Part shown: positions 47,122 through 59,666 of the stretch, piece by piece
How positions within the stretch are numbered: the first letter of the stretch is position 1
Layout: every line of letters starts with the position of its first letter
Source: Triglochin maritima
Lineage: Eukaryota; Streptophyta; Magnoliopsida; Alismatales; Juncaginaceae
Direction of reading: 5' to 3'
Length of the DNA stretch: 64,000 nucleotides
Assembly (NCBI GenBank): GCA_963682175.1
Contig: OY821782.1
Location: forward strand, 456,501 to 520,500
Position numbers and translations under genes: made by a program
Notes under the pieces: generated by a model
Told to the model about the DNA's origin: nothing
Databases searched by the model: none
Seen by the model: the letters and a program-made list of their open reading frames with translations, nothing else

Positions 47122-48420
47122 GGGTGGGTGGGTGGATGGGAATCGAGAAGTTAATCATGTTACCACTTGTAGTATAAGTAGGTGGCGTGTTTGTTGTAAT
47201 GTTTCTTCTGTTGGACTTGAGTTCGTTCTATATTTGAGTTAAATTCTTAAGGTTGGTTTCAAGTTTCAAGTGGTTCTTTCTATTTATTTACTCGTAAGTA
47301 AGATTGGTGGATGAAGAGTGGTGGCATTCTCCTTTTCTCATGCGTGCGTACCTTTGGATCATCTTTAGAACTACGAATTGTTGCTTGCATGCATCTTCAG
47401 TGTTACAAAACATCTCATTGACAATGGGACAATAGTCCAGCCCAGGTCTGTAAGTAATGGAATGGGCCTACAGACGACACTACTTACTCGATTAATGGAC
47501 TGGGCCTTTTCATAGGAAAGGCCTAACACAAGTCTCGTCTACTTTGTTGCAATAATTAGACCTAATAATTAATGGATTGGGCTTTTTCTATGTTGCGCTC
47601 AACTGGTCAAGTCCACTTTCATTTTGGAACTCAACAAATATAATCTGATGGGCCTTCGAGGGATTAGCCCAGTTTCTCAACTAGGGGAGGTGCCCTTTTT
47701 AGTATTATTATCACATCTAAATCTAGTACCTACTACAACACTTTAGTTTAGACTAATATTTGATCAGTATCATCATTAAAAGGGAAAAAAGAAACTTATG
47801 CTTTCCAGGAAAAAGATAAAGATAAAGATGATATACAACTTCTTTTTCTTCTTTTGAATCTAACCACCCCAATTTAAGATTGCTTCTTGTGATTTACAAC
47901 AACAAAAAACATTCCATTTGATTTAATAATAGCCGCTACATAATGCACAAACCATTTGTATCTTGTTGAAAAATAAACATGAGAGGTGGCTGCCCGGGAT
48001 TGCCCAAAACCATAATAAAACCAATATTTTTTAAGCATAAATTTAAATTACTTAGAACCGACAAATTAAAGACCTAATGACTACCTTTACATGCTGGATC
48101 CAAACATCGTATTAACTACAGACAAATAACACATGAGAAAGGGAAAGGTGGAGCAATAATCTCTACATAAGTATGTGCAAACAGCACATCTAAAGTCGGT
48201 AATCTTGTGGTTTGGCAAGCTTTCTTCGTCATTCTCTTGACTTCCACACCTCGCCATTAATATTACTTGTCTTAAATTCCAATGAACTTGCATGTAAATG
48301 AAAATGTAGCACAAATCAAGGCAGATGCTGCGCTTCATGTCTTCCACTATTGCACCAAACAAAACTCAAAATGCTTTTATTCTTGTCCATCTTTTCTAAA
48401 CAAAGCTGTGGGCTTTGACG
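47122..48420. other. Intergenic, PPR upstream region
   Basis: No recognised gene. A (TA)n microsatellite follows at about 48424-48455. Confidence 0.4.
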
Positions 48421-48421
48421 T

Positions 48422-48457
<36 letters not shown>

Positions 48458-48609
48458 ATGACGTGGCCACCCAACACCTATCTTGGATCCCCATCGCAGT
48501 CAACTGTTGGGGAACATCTGCTTATCGTTGGGAAGGAATCCAATAAAATGTTTCACCAACTTGACTCCCATCTAGCTAGACGACTTTGCTGTTTGTGTTC
48601 GTACCTGCA

Positions 48610-50080
48610 GAAGTGCAGAGTGCAGGGATTATAATTTGGGATTTTTGCTTCACTGCACTTGCAAAATGGGTTGATTGGATCTTTGCCCCTGCGAAATTTT
48701 TTATTGGTCCAAAACACTTGCAAAATAAAATATTTGCGTCGGCGCACTCCATGTGTAACGTCATTAACAGATTTCCGTTATCTTCCGATGTCGTTAACGG
48801 ATTTCCATTTCATTTCATTTCTAAATCTAAATAATTACTTGGGACAAAAAAGTAGAAGTAATGGCCCGACTAGTGTAGCCACGCCAGGGGAATAAAATAA
48901 GAAACCCCTCGTACAAAATTTGTGTAAAGTACCTTCCGACGCCGTTAATGGTACACAGATAAAGTATCAGAGCCGTTTCCATTCCAAACATGATAATCCA
49001 AACCTGAGAATCCAGTAAACTCTGTGAGGTCCCTGTTTTCTTGAAAACGAACATCCGAATGAGATTCAGTCATTTATTTCTGAGGTTCCAGTAATTTGAT
49101 GAAAGCTCTAATGGGTTGGAAGCAGATGTCCGAATGAGATTCAGTTGTTCGTTTTTGGGAGTCCAATAAATCCCGTGAACATAAACAAAGGTTAAACATC
49201 ATAACATTTACTTTCATTAACACAAAAGTTCATTCATGACGCATTCCCAAAAAAAACTACAACAACCACTTCATCAGGACACAAACAAGATGAACCAAAC
49301 CACACACTGGCCACCATAATGAAATCATGGATCTCCTTCGAAATATGAACAAGTCGAACACCTACACCTATCTATTTGCTTGTTTATTTGTTTGTTTTTC
49401 GTATACATTTGCTTTTGTATCACTATTATCTTCCATTTTCGCAATGAAAATTCACTTTCATATTGTTTGATGAGATAGAGGTTTACGGAGACGGGTGAAA
49501 CAAAGAAAAGAATTGTCTTAATCGAAGGGGGTAATGGTTAATAAGGTCACTAATGCTTCCTTTTCGGTCAACTGAATCATATTTGGATGTTCGTTTCCAA
49601 AACGACAAAGACTTCATTGGATTTATTGGACTCCCAGAAACAGACAATTGAATTTCATTTGGACATCTGTTTCCAAACCGACCGAGTCTCCATCTAACTT
49701 TTGGAACCCAGAAACGGACGACTGAATCTCATTCAAACGTCCACTTCGAAGAAGTCAGAAACCTCACAATGTTTACTGGATTCACATGTTCGAATTACTA
49801 TTTTTGGAATGGTCAACCAAAGTATACGTCAAGTAACAACTAAAGGACAACGTTACGTGTGGTTAACATGGTTAAACACCGTGTATTTGCCGTTACAGCA
49901 TCGGAAGATAACGGAAATCCATCAACAACGTTAGACATAGAGTGCACCAAAGTAAATAGTTTGTTTTGCAAGTGTTTTGGACCAATAAAAACTTTGCATG
50001 AGCAAATGTCCAATAAGCAATTTTTGAAGTGCACCCAAGCAAAAATCTCATTACTATATTTATTATAGTCTATAATGGTT
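48610..50080. mobile_element. Fold-back element with arms of about 500 bp
   Basis: The left arm (about 48610-49185) and right arm (about 49590-50080) are inverted copies. Shared blocks include ATTTTTGCTT..TGCACTT, ATTGGTCCAAAACACTTGC, GATTTCCGTTATCTTCCGAT, GAATCCAGTAAAC.xTGTGAGG, GATGTCCxAATGAxATTCA and GGGAGTCCAATAAATCC. The spacer is about 400 bp. No transposase; probably a non-autonomous long-TIR (MULE-like) element. No clean target duplication was found. Confidence 0.7.
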
Positions 50081-50912
50081 GGTAGAAGTAATAGCTAGTA
50101 TCGGAGATGTACGTGATTACGTACATGTGTTTTTTTCTCTTTATTTCGTTTATTTATCCACCATATATCCGTGGATATGTGGTAATGTGGTGGGTTGTTG
50201 ACATATATTTTGCAAGTAATTAAGTAGTTTCTAAATTTCTAAGTGAGCGGAAAATTTGCTCTATGTTTTTCAAATAAACCATCTACTTACTGGGTATTAT
50301 CAGAATTAAGAAATTAGTTAAATGCTTAAGTTGCTTTCGAGTGAACCCTACATATTACTTATAAAATCGAAGTGATATCCTGCAAACATCGACAATTTTA
50401 AAATATGACGATTTTCTGGAATTTTATTATAACCCCTTTAACCTTTTCGATCATGTCAAATTACCTGGCAAGGAATTGCTATTTTTCTCGACCTCTCCTA
50501 AATCCAGGTTTGAAACCACTTGCAAGAACAAGCAGGTACATATATGGGTTAAAATTCACTAAAAAATATACGACGTGACTGTTGTTTATTTGGTATTAAT
50601 TTCACTACTCTACAGAAGATACGAAAACCCAAACAAAGACAACCATAGTCCGTAAGACTACAACCATGAAATACACTTTATCTTACTGTACAATCCACCG
50701 CAATTGAAGATGGATCTGATGGCTTCTATTATCTAAGAGTGAAACGGGTTCCCCCCCCCTTCAAATTAAACACAATTTGAATGGTCCAAATGAAAGTTTT
50801 GCATGGGATATGTGTTCGGAACCAACTTCGATGGTAATAACTTATAATATAATGGTATTATATATACTTGACTCATGGTGTCAAATATGGACGTACAACT
50901 ATCTAACTCAAT
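50081..50912. other. Intergenic, nothing recognised
   Basis: AT-rich; no coding feature supported. Confidence 0.4.
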
Positions 50913-51406
50913 TGTTAAGACCCTAACCTTGGTTAGTGGCTAATCCCGTGCTCAGTGGAGGTTTAGCACAGGGAAGAGAATCAAGAATAGCGATGGGTGA
51001 TAGGTAGGAGCCGGTTACAGTAGCGGGGAGTGGGTTGTGTTGGGTTTAAAGCAAATCCATCAATCTTTCTCTCTCTCTCTCACTTGCTCACTCATCTCTC
51101 ACCATTTCTTCTCTTCTTTTCCGGCGACCAGAGGAAGTTGCGGCAGCTCCGGCGCAGGAGGACGAGCTTGGAGCAGCGGAGGCGTAGGAGTGAGGCGCGT
51201 GTCATCGGAGGTGACGGTCGGCGGGCGACGTTGAGTGATGTCCAGCGTGCTCCGTCTTTCCTTTGAGGTATGTCGGTTGTTTAGCGTGGTTTTGTTGTGC
51301 CCTACGTTGGTGGGAAGTTGTGGTCAGTCGCGGGAGGTCGGAGACCTCGCCGGCGACGGGAGAACGACGTAAAATCTTCGGCAGGTGCGGGGTTGTTGTC
51401 GACCAA

Positions 51407-51868
51407 CGGTCGACCGATTTTACTATTTTGCCCGATTTTAACCAACACCGGTCAAACGATGTAGAGTAGCGGTCGACCGGTTGCATGTATGCTGGTGGGT
51501 AGGAGGTTTTCTGTCGGATTTCGGTCGACCGTCCTTAGCTTTTGGTTCGACCGGAACTTAAGTGTACTTGATTATTATGCATGTTGTTCGACCGATTTTG
51601 CTATATTGTTCGACCTTTATATGACGTAGACTATTAGGATGACCCTGGTAGTTTTCGGTCGACCGGGACCCCTGAGTCGGACGACCGAATAACCTTGTGT
51701 GGTTTTGACCAACTCCGTATTTTGACCTCGTGTTCGGTCGACCGGTTTTAGATTGTTGTCCGACTGTTTGGACTTAAGCGATGCGCAGAAGAGTTCTACC
51801 GTTGCAGACTTTCGGTCGACCGAACCTATTGGGAACGGTCGACTGGTTAGCCTTTTTCGGTCGACCGT
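51407..51868. repeat. CGGTCGACCG palindrome cluster in the Tekay-like LTR
   Basis: Seven exact CGGTCGACCG copies, at about 51407, 51470, 51522, 51656, 51735, 51812 and 51858, plus several near-copies (GGTTCGACCG, CGGACGACCG, CGGTCGACTG). The centre is CG in every exact copy. Confidence 0.88.
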
Positions 51869-52202
51869 TTGTACGCATAATTGAATTCGTGGTCCTTGTG
51901 TTGTGTCAACTATATCCACGGAAACTTGTGTCCTTGCTTAGAGCGTGAGCCGGACGATGACGGCTGGTACTTGTTCGTGCCTGCCCAGGGACCGTCGTGT
52001 GGAAGAGTGTGGACACTTGGGTCGCGCCACCTCCGTGATGGACAGTGGTGTGACGAGTTGTTGCTTGACTCTCTGTAGAGCAGTAGACCTGAGGGATCAC
52101 GAATCTCATTGCATGTTGATGGCTTGATGCATGGCTCGTGGAGCATGATGACCCTGCAGACTACGGTCTGGACCCTGCCGATGTTGTGCCAGACGTATGT
52201 AT

Positions 52203-53712
52203 TGTTGGCCTTTTGTCTTTAATCTATATTAATTTTGATGATTAATTAAACTAATCTTAATCAATCAACCTAATCAATCAAAGTGAGCAAACACGATTAC
52301 ATGCATTGCATATATGTTTGTATACTTGGAATCATCTTAATAGGTTGATCAAAACAATCAAGGAGATGAGCATTTGGACAAGGACATCAAGACTTGTAAT
52401 CAAAACTTTGGACCAAGAGATGTAACTTTATATTTATTGAGTCCATAAGATTTTATGTAAACTTGAGCACTAGGATTCTGTCCCGTCATCTCTCGGTAAA
52501 CCGAACCTATTTCGGTAAACCGAAATCTACCCAGTTCGGTCCACCGAACACCTATCGGATAGCCGAATACTTCCCAACAGTGAAACTTAGGTGTCTGTGG
52601 AATTGCCCCAACAGAAGACCAAAACACCTTCGGTCAACCGAATAGCCATGGATCGGCTTTGGACTTTGCTCCAACGGTCGCATTCAAATCAAGTCCATAG
52701 AGCCCAATTAACTTGACCCACTTCGGACGACCGCACACACTTCGGTCTACCGAATCAATATTGGCTTTAGGAGCCCAACGGCTATTTAACTTGACCGTTA
52801 TCAACAAAACAATTTCCCACGCATTGTCAGTGGAATACCCACGCTACTTCGGTCTACCGAAGTATACACGGTCAACCGAACCTGAGTAGATCAGAGCTCA
52901 ATCATTTCTACTGTCCACCTTGGAACGGTGAACCGAATGGACTTCGGTGAACCGAATTTAATTAGGGCTAAATAGATAAAAGCTACTGGAGGTTGGTGAA
53001 CGATGATCTGATACTTAATCGGTCAACCGAGTTCTTAGTTCATACCAATGTTGCGGACTACCGTGTGAATAACGGTCGACCAAATCTATCTCGATTTCTG
53101 GACGAGCTTAAGTCACATCTTGCTTTCTCATTGGTTCATTCACCACCAACTCCCAAACGGCTATATGAGCTTGAAGGCTTATAAATAGGACCTCATTTGG
53201 TTGCTTTGGAGATCTTGAAAACTTCCTATCTATCCAATTCTCAAAGTCAAATCCTCTCCATCTTCAAGCTCTCAATCCACAACACTCAAGCCTAAACTTC
53301 ACCACTTGCATATCCAATTCAATATCATATCCAAGTGTGCTCAAGTGTAGAGTGTTAGTTAGAGTGTGATTCAACTTCCACATCAAAGAATCAAAGAGTT
53401 GTAAAAGTTTCGGGGAAGCTCCCTCTCAGGTTGTGAGAGGAGACACGAGCGAGGCGAGGATTGTTCGCGAGGCTCGGTGTTGTAAACGACGTTGATCTCG
53501 GCCCGAAATGGAGATCGGTCAGTGGAACCGTAAGCGAGACTCGGGGGATTGAGCGAGACTTGCGAGGAGGACTAGGACCCGGGTGTGGGTGCTAAACCTC
53601 TCTAAACTCCGGTGTCGACGATTTTGTGGTTTGCATTCTCTTTCTTTAATCCTTCGCTTAGCATTTTAATTCCGCATTTATTGTAGCGATTAGAGGGTCA
53701 TAGATCCTAACA
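52203..53712. mobile_element. Solo LTR (LTR-B), SIRE/Maximus-like, 1,510 bp
   Basis: It starts TGTTGGCC and ends CCTAACA, with perfect 5-bp duplications TGTAT (52198-52202 and 53713-53717). The start, including TTTTGATGATTAATTAAAC, resembles SIRE/Maximus copia LTRs (inference). Removing it restores the host LTR sequence (GACGTATGTTGTACCG), which also occurs intact at 53824-53839. Confidence 0.9.
52494..53083. repeat. CGGTNNACCG palindrome cluster in LTR-B
   Basis: About ten exact CGGTNNACCG copies with centres AA, CC, CA, CT and GA, usually extended to TTCGGTNNACCGAA, plus degenerate copies. Confidence 0.88.
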
Positions 53713-54155
53713 TGTATGTTGTACCGTCGAGTTTGTGTCGGCGATGCCGCAAAGGTTTTTGCCGGCGATGATGGTGCTGACGATGTTTCGGCTTGTGGTT
53801 GTGTCGTTCGATGTTGTGCCGGACGTATGTTGTACCGCCGATGTTGTGTCGGCGATGCTGCTTATGTTGTTCCAGAGATGATCCCCGATTGGGCACTTAT
53901 CTTGGGATGTTGACTGACCGGGCTTCTGCCCCGTTGGGGTGATGTAGACAACGTGGTTACTTTGCGCGGAAGTGCGGACGCTCCTCACTGATCCCTTTGG
54001 CTCGAGTAGTCGCGTGGGGGAGGGGGGGGGGGTCGCGTACTATCCATAAGACCGTATGTGCCTACGGTAGTTTTCCGAGGGAAACTCGTTGTTGTTGTTG
54101 GACTAATGTCTTTGTTGACCCTTGAGGGTGTAGAATTTCGTGGCCCTATGTATGT

Positions 54156-56098
54156 ATATATTTAAAAAAATTAATACAACATACAAGATCGATTTCATAC
54201 TTTCAACAATTTTATGTACATTATTTTGTGTTTATTCTAATATCATGCAATCCTACATATATTAAAATAAATCACAAAGAGATAATCATACCCTAAAGTT
54301 CTCTAAAACCTTTCGAAGATCCGGAGTCGCGTTGCCCGAAGAATCGTCCACCGATTTGTCTCCGAGTGTTCACCAAACTCTAAACAAGATTAGAGAGAAA
54401 TGAGCTAGACAATCAATCTCTAATAAGGATTAGAATCTAGCTAATAACCCCTCTTTGAGCTCCTGTGATTCCTATCTCCTCAACTCAAAATTAATAAGAG
54501 ATTTTTGTGGTGATTAGAGGAGAGATTAATGAGAGAAAGAATTTTTGCATTAACATAAACAAGTAGGAGGAGGGGTGCTTTTATAATCTCCCAAAACATC
54601 ATTATCAAGAACTATTTCTTAGTCATGATCTCTTCTTTATTCTCTCCTAAAATTAATCTCTAATTACCACATAAGCATCCTCTAAAATGTTTTAATTAAT
54701 CCACCCATGATCTAATTAATCCCTTAATAATTCAGGCAGAAATCGCATTGTTCGGTTGACCGAGAATTTTTCTCGGTTAACCGAACCATTCAGTTTTAAC
54801 ACTTGTTCGGTGCACCGTGAGCTAGACGGTCGACCGAATCCGCATGAGAAAAATTCTCTCGAAAAATTCGGACGAACCACATCTTCTCTTCAGTCGACCG
54901 TTGACTCACCAAAATTTCTCCTGAAGCATAGTCATCGGATGACCGTGTCACCTTCGGTCTACCGAAAATACTCTTTCTCGGTTGCCCGTTCACGCTCGGT
55001 TAACCGAACCCGATTGTCCAGGAACTCTAGACAATTTCGGTCAACCAATTGTGATTACCCGTTCCTCATTCGGTTAACCGATCCGAAGATACCCCAGTCG
55101 ACCGAACCCTGAACGGTTCACCGTGTTTGACCCCGATTTTGCCTTTGTCAAATTTTGGATTTATTTCCAACAAATTTTGATATTTTGGGGGTTTTAGCAA
55201 ATTCACATCTTATGTAATATATTATCCTATGTAATATTAATTATTGCACCACAAATATATACACATCATATGAATTTATTATGATTCTAATTATGTCAAT
55301 TCTCAGGACATATTGATTTTATTCATTCACCACATGTGTCATATTTTCACATGAAACCCGACACATCATATGAACTTTAAAATCAAGCCTCTTGTTTCCC
55401 AGTTTTGTGGTGTGACCTATATGAGGATCTAAGCCAATTTGACAGTGATATTAAACACTTAATATCTCAAACCATAAGTGGTATCTAACTACACCTTATA
55501 GTTACCAAATTAGCATAGATGTCTTTGTTCCACCCGAAGCAATATGGACTTCAATCCGAACCTAAGCGCAAGAACTCGCCCAGACAATTTGACCGCTTAC
55601 TACAGGGACTATTACTTGGAGACTGATCATCCAGAGGTGCCGGACATGATCCATTTAGTGATGTAAGTACATCACTTGTGTTCGTCACTTGCCTCATGAT
55701 ATTAATAATATATACAAAGTAGAAATGTGTCATCTTTGTATTATATCATTTTTTTGATCTCTCTAAGCTAATTATAACTATGTAACTTAACTCAAGTTAC
55801 ATTGTGCACATTATAATTTTGCTTTATTAAGGGATCCACTAATATCATCGCTCAATTAAGAGGGACAATGATAATCGTTTAACTAACTATCTTTTCCAGC
55901 ACAAGTCATGTTCAACCAACTATTGTCTTTATCACTATACTCGTTGATAGCTTTTGACAATTCCATAATATTTTACTTGTTAGGTCTGTTCAATATATAA
56001 AAGTAATCTTTTCCTCTTTTATATACTCGTGTCGTCAATTATTTGTAGAGCTACAACAATCGATGATCAACACGATAATCTTATCTCAGAGGGTCTTT
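54156..56098 (-). mobile_element. LTR-C copy 2 (about 1.94 kb), nested in the Tekay-like LTR
   Basis: The reverse complement is colinear with 15108-16800. It includes an internal block (about 55530-55640) absent from copy 1. It is bounded by host LTR sequence (CGTGGCCCTA on the left, GAGGGTCTTTG on the right), but no target duplication is evident. No coding capacity. Confidence 0.68.
54754..55130. repeat. CGGTNNACCG palindrome cluster in LTR-C copy 2
   Basis: Eight exact copies with centres TG, TA, GC, CG, CT and TC, plus about five one-mismatch copies. Confidence 0.85.
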
Positions 56099-56538
56099 GT
56101 GTTGTTGGACTGAGGTCCCGTTTACCCTTGGAGGGATTTAATGCGTTGTAGATGTTGATATGACATGCTACTAGTATGATAAGTTCATTTACCGTATTGT
56201 TGCATTCATATAGGCAAGCTTGGCATACGGGGTTTCCTAATGGGAAACTCAAGCATCTTTGTTTGATTCATGTTTCAGGACCACAGTAGGTTCTGTCGGG
56301 TGGTGACAACGGGCGCACACATTTTGGGGTCAGGATCCTCTTCGGACTCTTCAAGGTTGTCATGATTATTTGTACCTGTCTTTCGTAGTATTGTTGTAGT
56401 CATGTCTTTTGACAAACTCTGTTGTATTTTGGTGCACCGACTGTTGATTTATATGAGTAACCTTCCCGTTGATGAGTTTTATCTGATGATCTCTTGATTG
56501 TTTAATTTTTTAAATTTCTGCTGTTTCGGGATGTTACA

Positions 56539-57750
56539 AGTTAGAGAACTCAAACCCTACCCTGGAGACAAACTTGTCGGCATATAATGGAGTCAACTTC
56601 CAATCAAGGTGGATTTATATAGCTAATTATAGTTTTTTATAGACTTAATTGATAGATAAGCACTTCATGGTTTGTAAATGGGAACTTGTAATTTGCCATG
56701 ACGAGGGTCGAAATTGTATTAATTTGCCATAACACATCACAGATTCACAATTTTTCAACTCTTGGCTCTATTATTATCGTTTGGTAGTTGCTTGATTTTT
56801 ATTTTTTTATTTTTTAAGATATCCTACTTGCATGAGTTTCCAAACAAAAGTACATATTTTATTTTTAAATTCCTTTCGCAACTAACTTGGATTTGAGTTT
56901 TGAGTTTTCTGCCCTGTAAAATGTGACACTTCCCTTGGCAATTTCGGAAGAATAATCCTTTAAACTTATATAATGTCTATAATTGACGATATTTATAGAT
57001 TAACTAGCAATAATTGATTATCACGACTACACATAACATAACTACTAGTCTACTACCACTTATATATTGGTTCTGACCTCGTAATCTTTTCTTATCATGA
57101 CTCGTCACCAATTATTTTTCTAAAACATATTCGTACGTGCTGCAATCTTTGAGTGTTTATTACAACTGATCCTAACAACTTGAAATTTTAAGTTGTAATG
57201 TTTTCCATAAAATAAAGGTTTTAAAAGGCCTTTTGAAATGTAAGACATCATGTGTCATAATATTAAGAAAAATTAAAAACATTTGCTTTTTATTTGGTTA
57301 ATATCTCTACATGTGCTCACTAACAAAGCATATAAAGGAATATATATGTACCCCAATTCGTCCCTAAAAGCAAGATGATGAAGTGAACAACTTAATTGGG
57401 AGATCTTGTTTACTTCAAGGTACAATTTCCGTGTAGCAAAATTGTCAATGGCTAACACGACAAATCGTACCAACCACGTTTCATCAACTCAAACTCTCTA
57501 CTAAATTATAAGGTATAAGTAGGTTTCACACCTACCTAACAAATTATGAACATATATTTTACTTTTGTGGTGATAGAGGATTTTCTAACTTCTTGTTCGA
57601 GAAAGAGAGACTCCTAAGTCAGTGTCTTATTTGAGGACTCTCATGCACGTAGAAGCTGCTAATCGTGTGACCTGTGAAGCCAACTTTAATCAATTTACTA
57701 CATTGTGATTGGGTGTGAAGTATTAGGGTTTAGGAGATGAACTCCAACAC
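56539..57750. other. Intergenic, upstream of the extensin pair
   Basis: No recognised gene; AT-rich. Confidence 0.4.
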
Positions 57751-57758
57751 TATAAAAG
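57751..57758 (+). promoter_or_regulatory. TATA box of the short extensin
   Basis: TATAAAAG lies 50 bp upstream of the ATG at 57801. Confidence 0.7.
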
Positions 57759-57800
57759 AGCAACCGAGGGGGTTGTGGAGAACATAACAAGCTTGCCAAG

Positions 57801-58154
57801 ATGAGTGCTTCTTCTCCGATGGCTTCTCTTTTTACGACTCTTTTGTTTGTTTTTGTTTCAGTCAGTTTGCTTGAGAAATCACTTGCAAACTACTACTACA
57901 CATCCCCACCACCACCAGCGCACCATTCAACTCCAATGTATCATTCCCCACCACCTCCAACTCCATTGTATCATTCCCCACCACCTTCTACGTCGGTTTA
58001 CAAATATAAGTCATCACCACCTCCAACTCCATTGTATCCTTTCCCACCACCTCCGACTCTGGTCTACAAATACAAGTCACCACCACCTCCAACTCCAGTG
58101 TATCATTCCCCACTTTCAGATGCTGTTGAAATTTGTGTCAGATTCAGTATGTAA
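57801..58154 (+). CDS. Short extensin-like protein, truncated paralogue
   Basis: A 117-aa secreted Pro-rich protein. The signal peptide (about residues 1-29, ending SLA) runs into NYYYTSPPPP as in the full-length extensin 1.5 kb downstream. It is followed by SPPPPTPLYHSPPPSTSVYKYK-type repeats. Extensins are wall glycoproteins whose Ser-Hyp blocks are glycosylated and whose Tyr residues cross-link; VYKYK gives a YxY cross-link motif absent from the big repeat of its neighbour. The repeat stops at VYHSPL, then an unrelated tail (SDAVEICVRFSM) to the stop. No C-terminal YHY end is present, so the 3' part was probably lost or replaced. It may be a pseudogene, though the promoter looks intact. 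Confidence 0.7.
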   Translation: MSASSPMASLFTTLLFVFVSVSLLEKSLANYYYTSPPPPAHHSTPMYHSPPPPTPLYHSPPPSTSVYKYKSSPPPTPLYPFPPPPTLVYKYKSPPPPTPVYHSPLSDAVEICVRFSM

Positions 58155-59610
58155 AAAAAACATAAAATGTGTGTTTAAATAATTATTTTTTAATGTTTAA
58201 AGAGACAAAATATTACAAAATGATAATTAAAGTGAGTAACTCGTACATTTGAAAGTTAGGTGTGTAAAGTGATATCAAGACATAGTTAAATGAGACAAAC
58301 TGTAATTAACGTTTATATTTATGATATATTATAATAATATATATGAGCAAAATTAAGATTTGCAATGCCTACACAGAGGTAGTCATGGCATTCTGAAAGG
58401 GAATTCGGAATTTAGACGGCTACATGACGCTCCTTTTTCTTTGGAAGATATTGGTTGGATTAAAATTAATTTATATAAAGGTTACAAAGAAATTCTCACT
58501 AATATGTTTTTTTGAAGCTCAAGTGATTGTAAAAATACTTATCATTGTTTATATTATATATACAAGAATTCCCTTCGCTACTTTTAGATTTCAACATCTA
58601 TTTAAACTTTACTGAGACACTTATATATAAAAAGCGACAACACGCACGTTATTAATGGTGTTTTTTTGTTGATAAAGAATTTTACAAACGTTACTCGGAG
58701 ACTATGAAAAGGTTAGGTGTTAAATATCTATTTTGTTAAACTCTTCAATCACTTCTTATCCAAAAAAAAAATTTGCCTTAAATAAATGTATCGATATTTA
58801 TTCCAACGTAGAAGTATAGAACTCGCAAAAGCTGGGACGGGGACATGGAGAGGGACGCATGCATGCTTGCTTCGGCTTTCCCGCCAACATTTTTGTATCA
58901 CAATGGGCGATTTTGCACATAACTCCTTGTTGTTTTGTTAAAGGTGTTTTTATTGCTAGCCAGCTTCCCCCAATCGAGCCAATCCCCCTGCTTTGTTAAA
59001 TGTTTTTATTATTATTATTATAGTCGCCTCCCTTTACCAATTTTAAACTCCCTAAAAACACCCAAAATAATTGGTGGTCATTCCTGAGAAGGATATGCAT
59101 GCCTACTATCAACGTGCATTTAAACTGTTCAAGATAAGATCGAGATTAAAGAGTTGAAATTTAAAGATGCCAATTGTAGTACGATCAAGTGATGGCTTCT
59201 ACTAATACGTTGTAATAATTTATTAGGAGTCAAACTGAAGGGACTGTTTACCTGACTGTTGATGGATTTTTTTCTCTCTGTTATCTATATATGTTTGAAT
59301 CGTTGTATGTAATCTTGAAATCCTAAACATTATACCCTAAAATTGTACAAAAGTATACGTCAATAATATGTGATACTACTCGATCTACTGGCCAGTTGGT
59401 TGGTACAAAAGTATGCGTCAACTCGATATTTACAGCTTTGATTTACTCTTTTAAGAACGATGAGATGAATTGGATATTTTGTGTATGCAGCCCCCTCACA
59501 AGCACGTGAAAACTGACACACTTTCTTACTCGGTGCATAATTTATTGTTGATACATTATTTACTTGTCATTATTGGAGCTGTAGTAAATTATTAAGTTGA
59601 AATTGGTAAA
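58155..59610. other. Spacer between extensin paralogues
   Basis: AT-rich, no recognised gene and no clear mobile-element ends. Confidence 0.4.
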
Positions 59611-59620
59611 CTAGAACGCA

Positions 59621-59628
59621 TATATAAG
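59621..59628 (+). promoter_or_regulatory. TATA box of the full-length extensin
   Basis: TATATAAG lies 46 bp upstream of the ATG at 59667. Confidence 0.7.
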
Positions 59629-59666
59629 GGCAGCTGGGGAGAGTATTCGAATCATAAGTTGAGAAA

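Larger units (their letters stand above)
50913..56538 (+). mobile_element. Long gypsy-type (Tekay/Del-like) solo LTR with two nested LTRs
   Basis: It begins TGTTAAGACCCTAACCTTGG and ends TTTCGGGATGTTACA, the pattern of Tekay/Del chromovirus LTRs. Subtracting the two nested elements leaves about 2.2 kb: 50913-52202, 53713-54155 and 56099-56538. A CT-rich stretch near 51060 may be the transcription start region. No primer-binding site follows 56538, so it looks solo, but the flanking 5-mers (TCAAT and AGTTA) do not match, so one end may be wrong or rearranged. Short reading frames inside are not genes. Confidence 0.6.

Noticed and set aside
51030..52146. Several overlapping short frames in the Tekay-like LTR
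   Set aside because: LTR sequence; frames are short, on both strands, with no domain.
52463..55112. Frames rich in Arg-Ser-Thr-Glu and Val-Asp-Arg repeats
   Set aside because: Translations of the CGGTNNACCG palindromes, not proteins.
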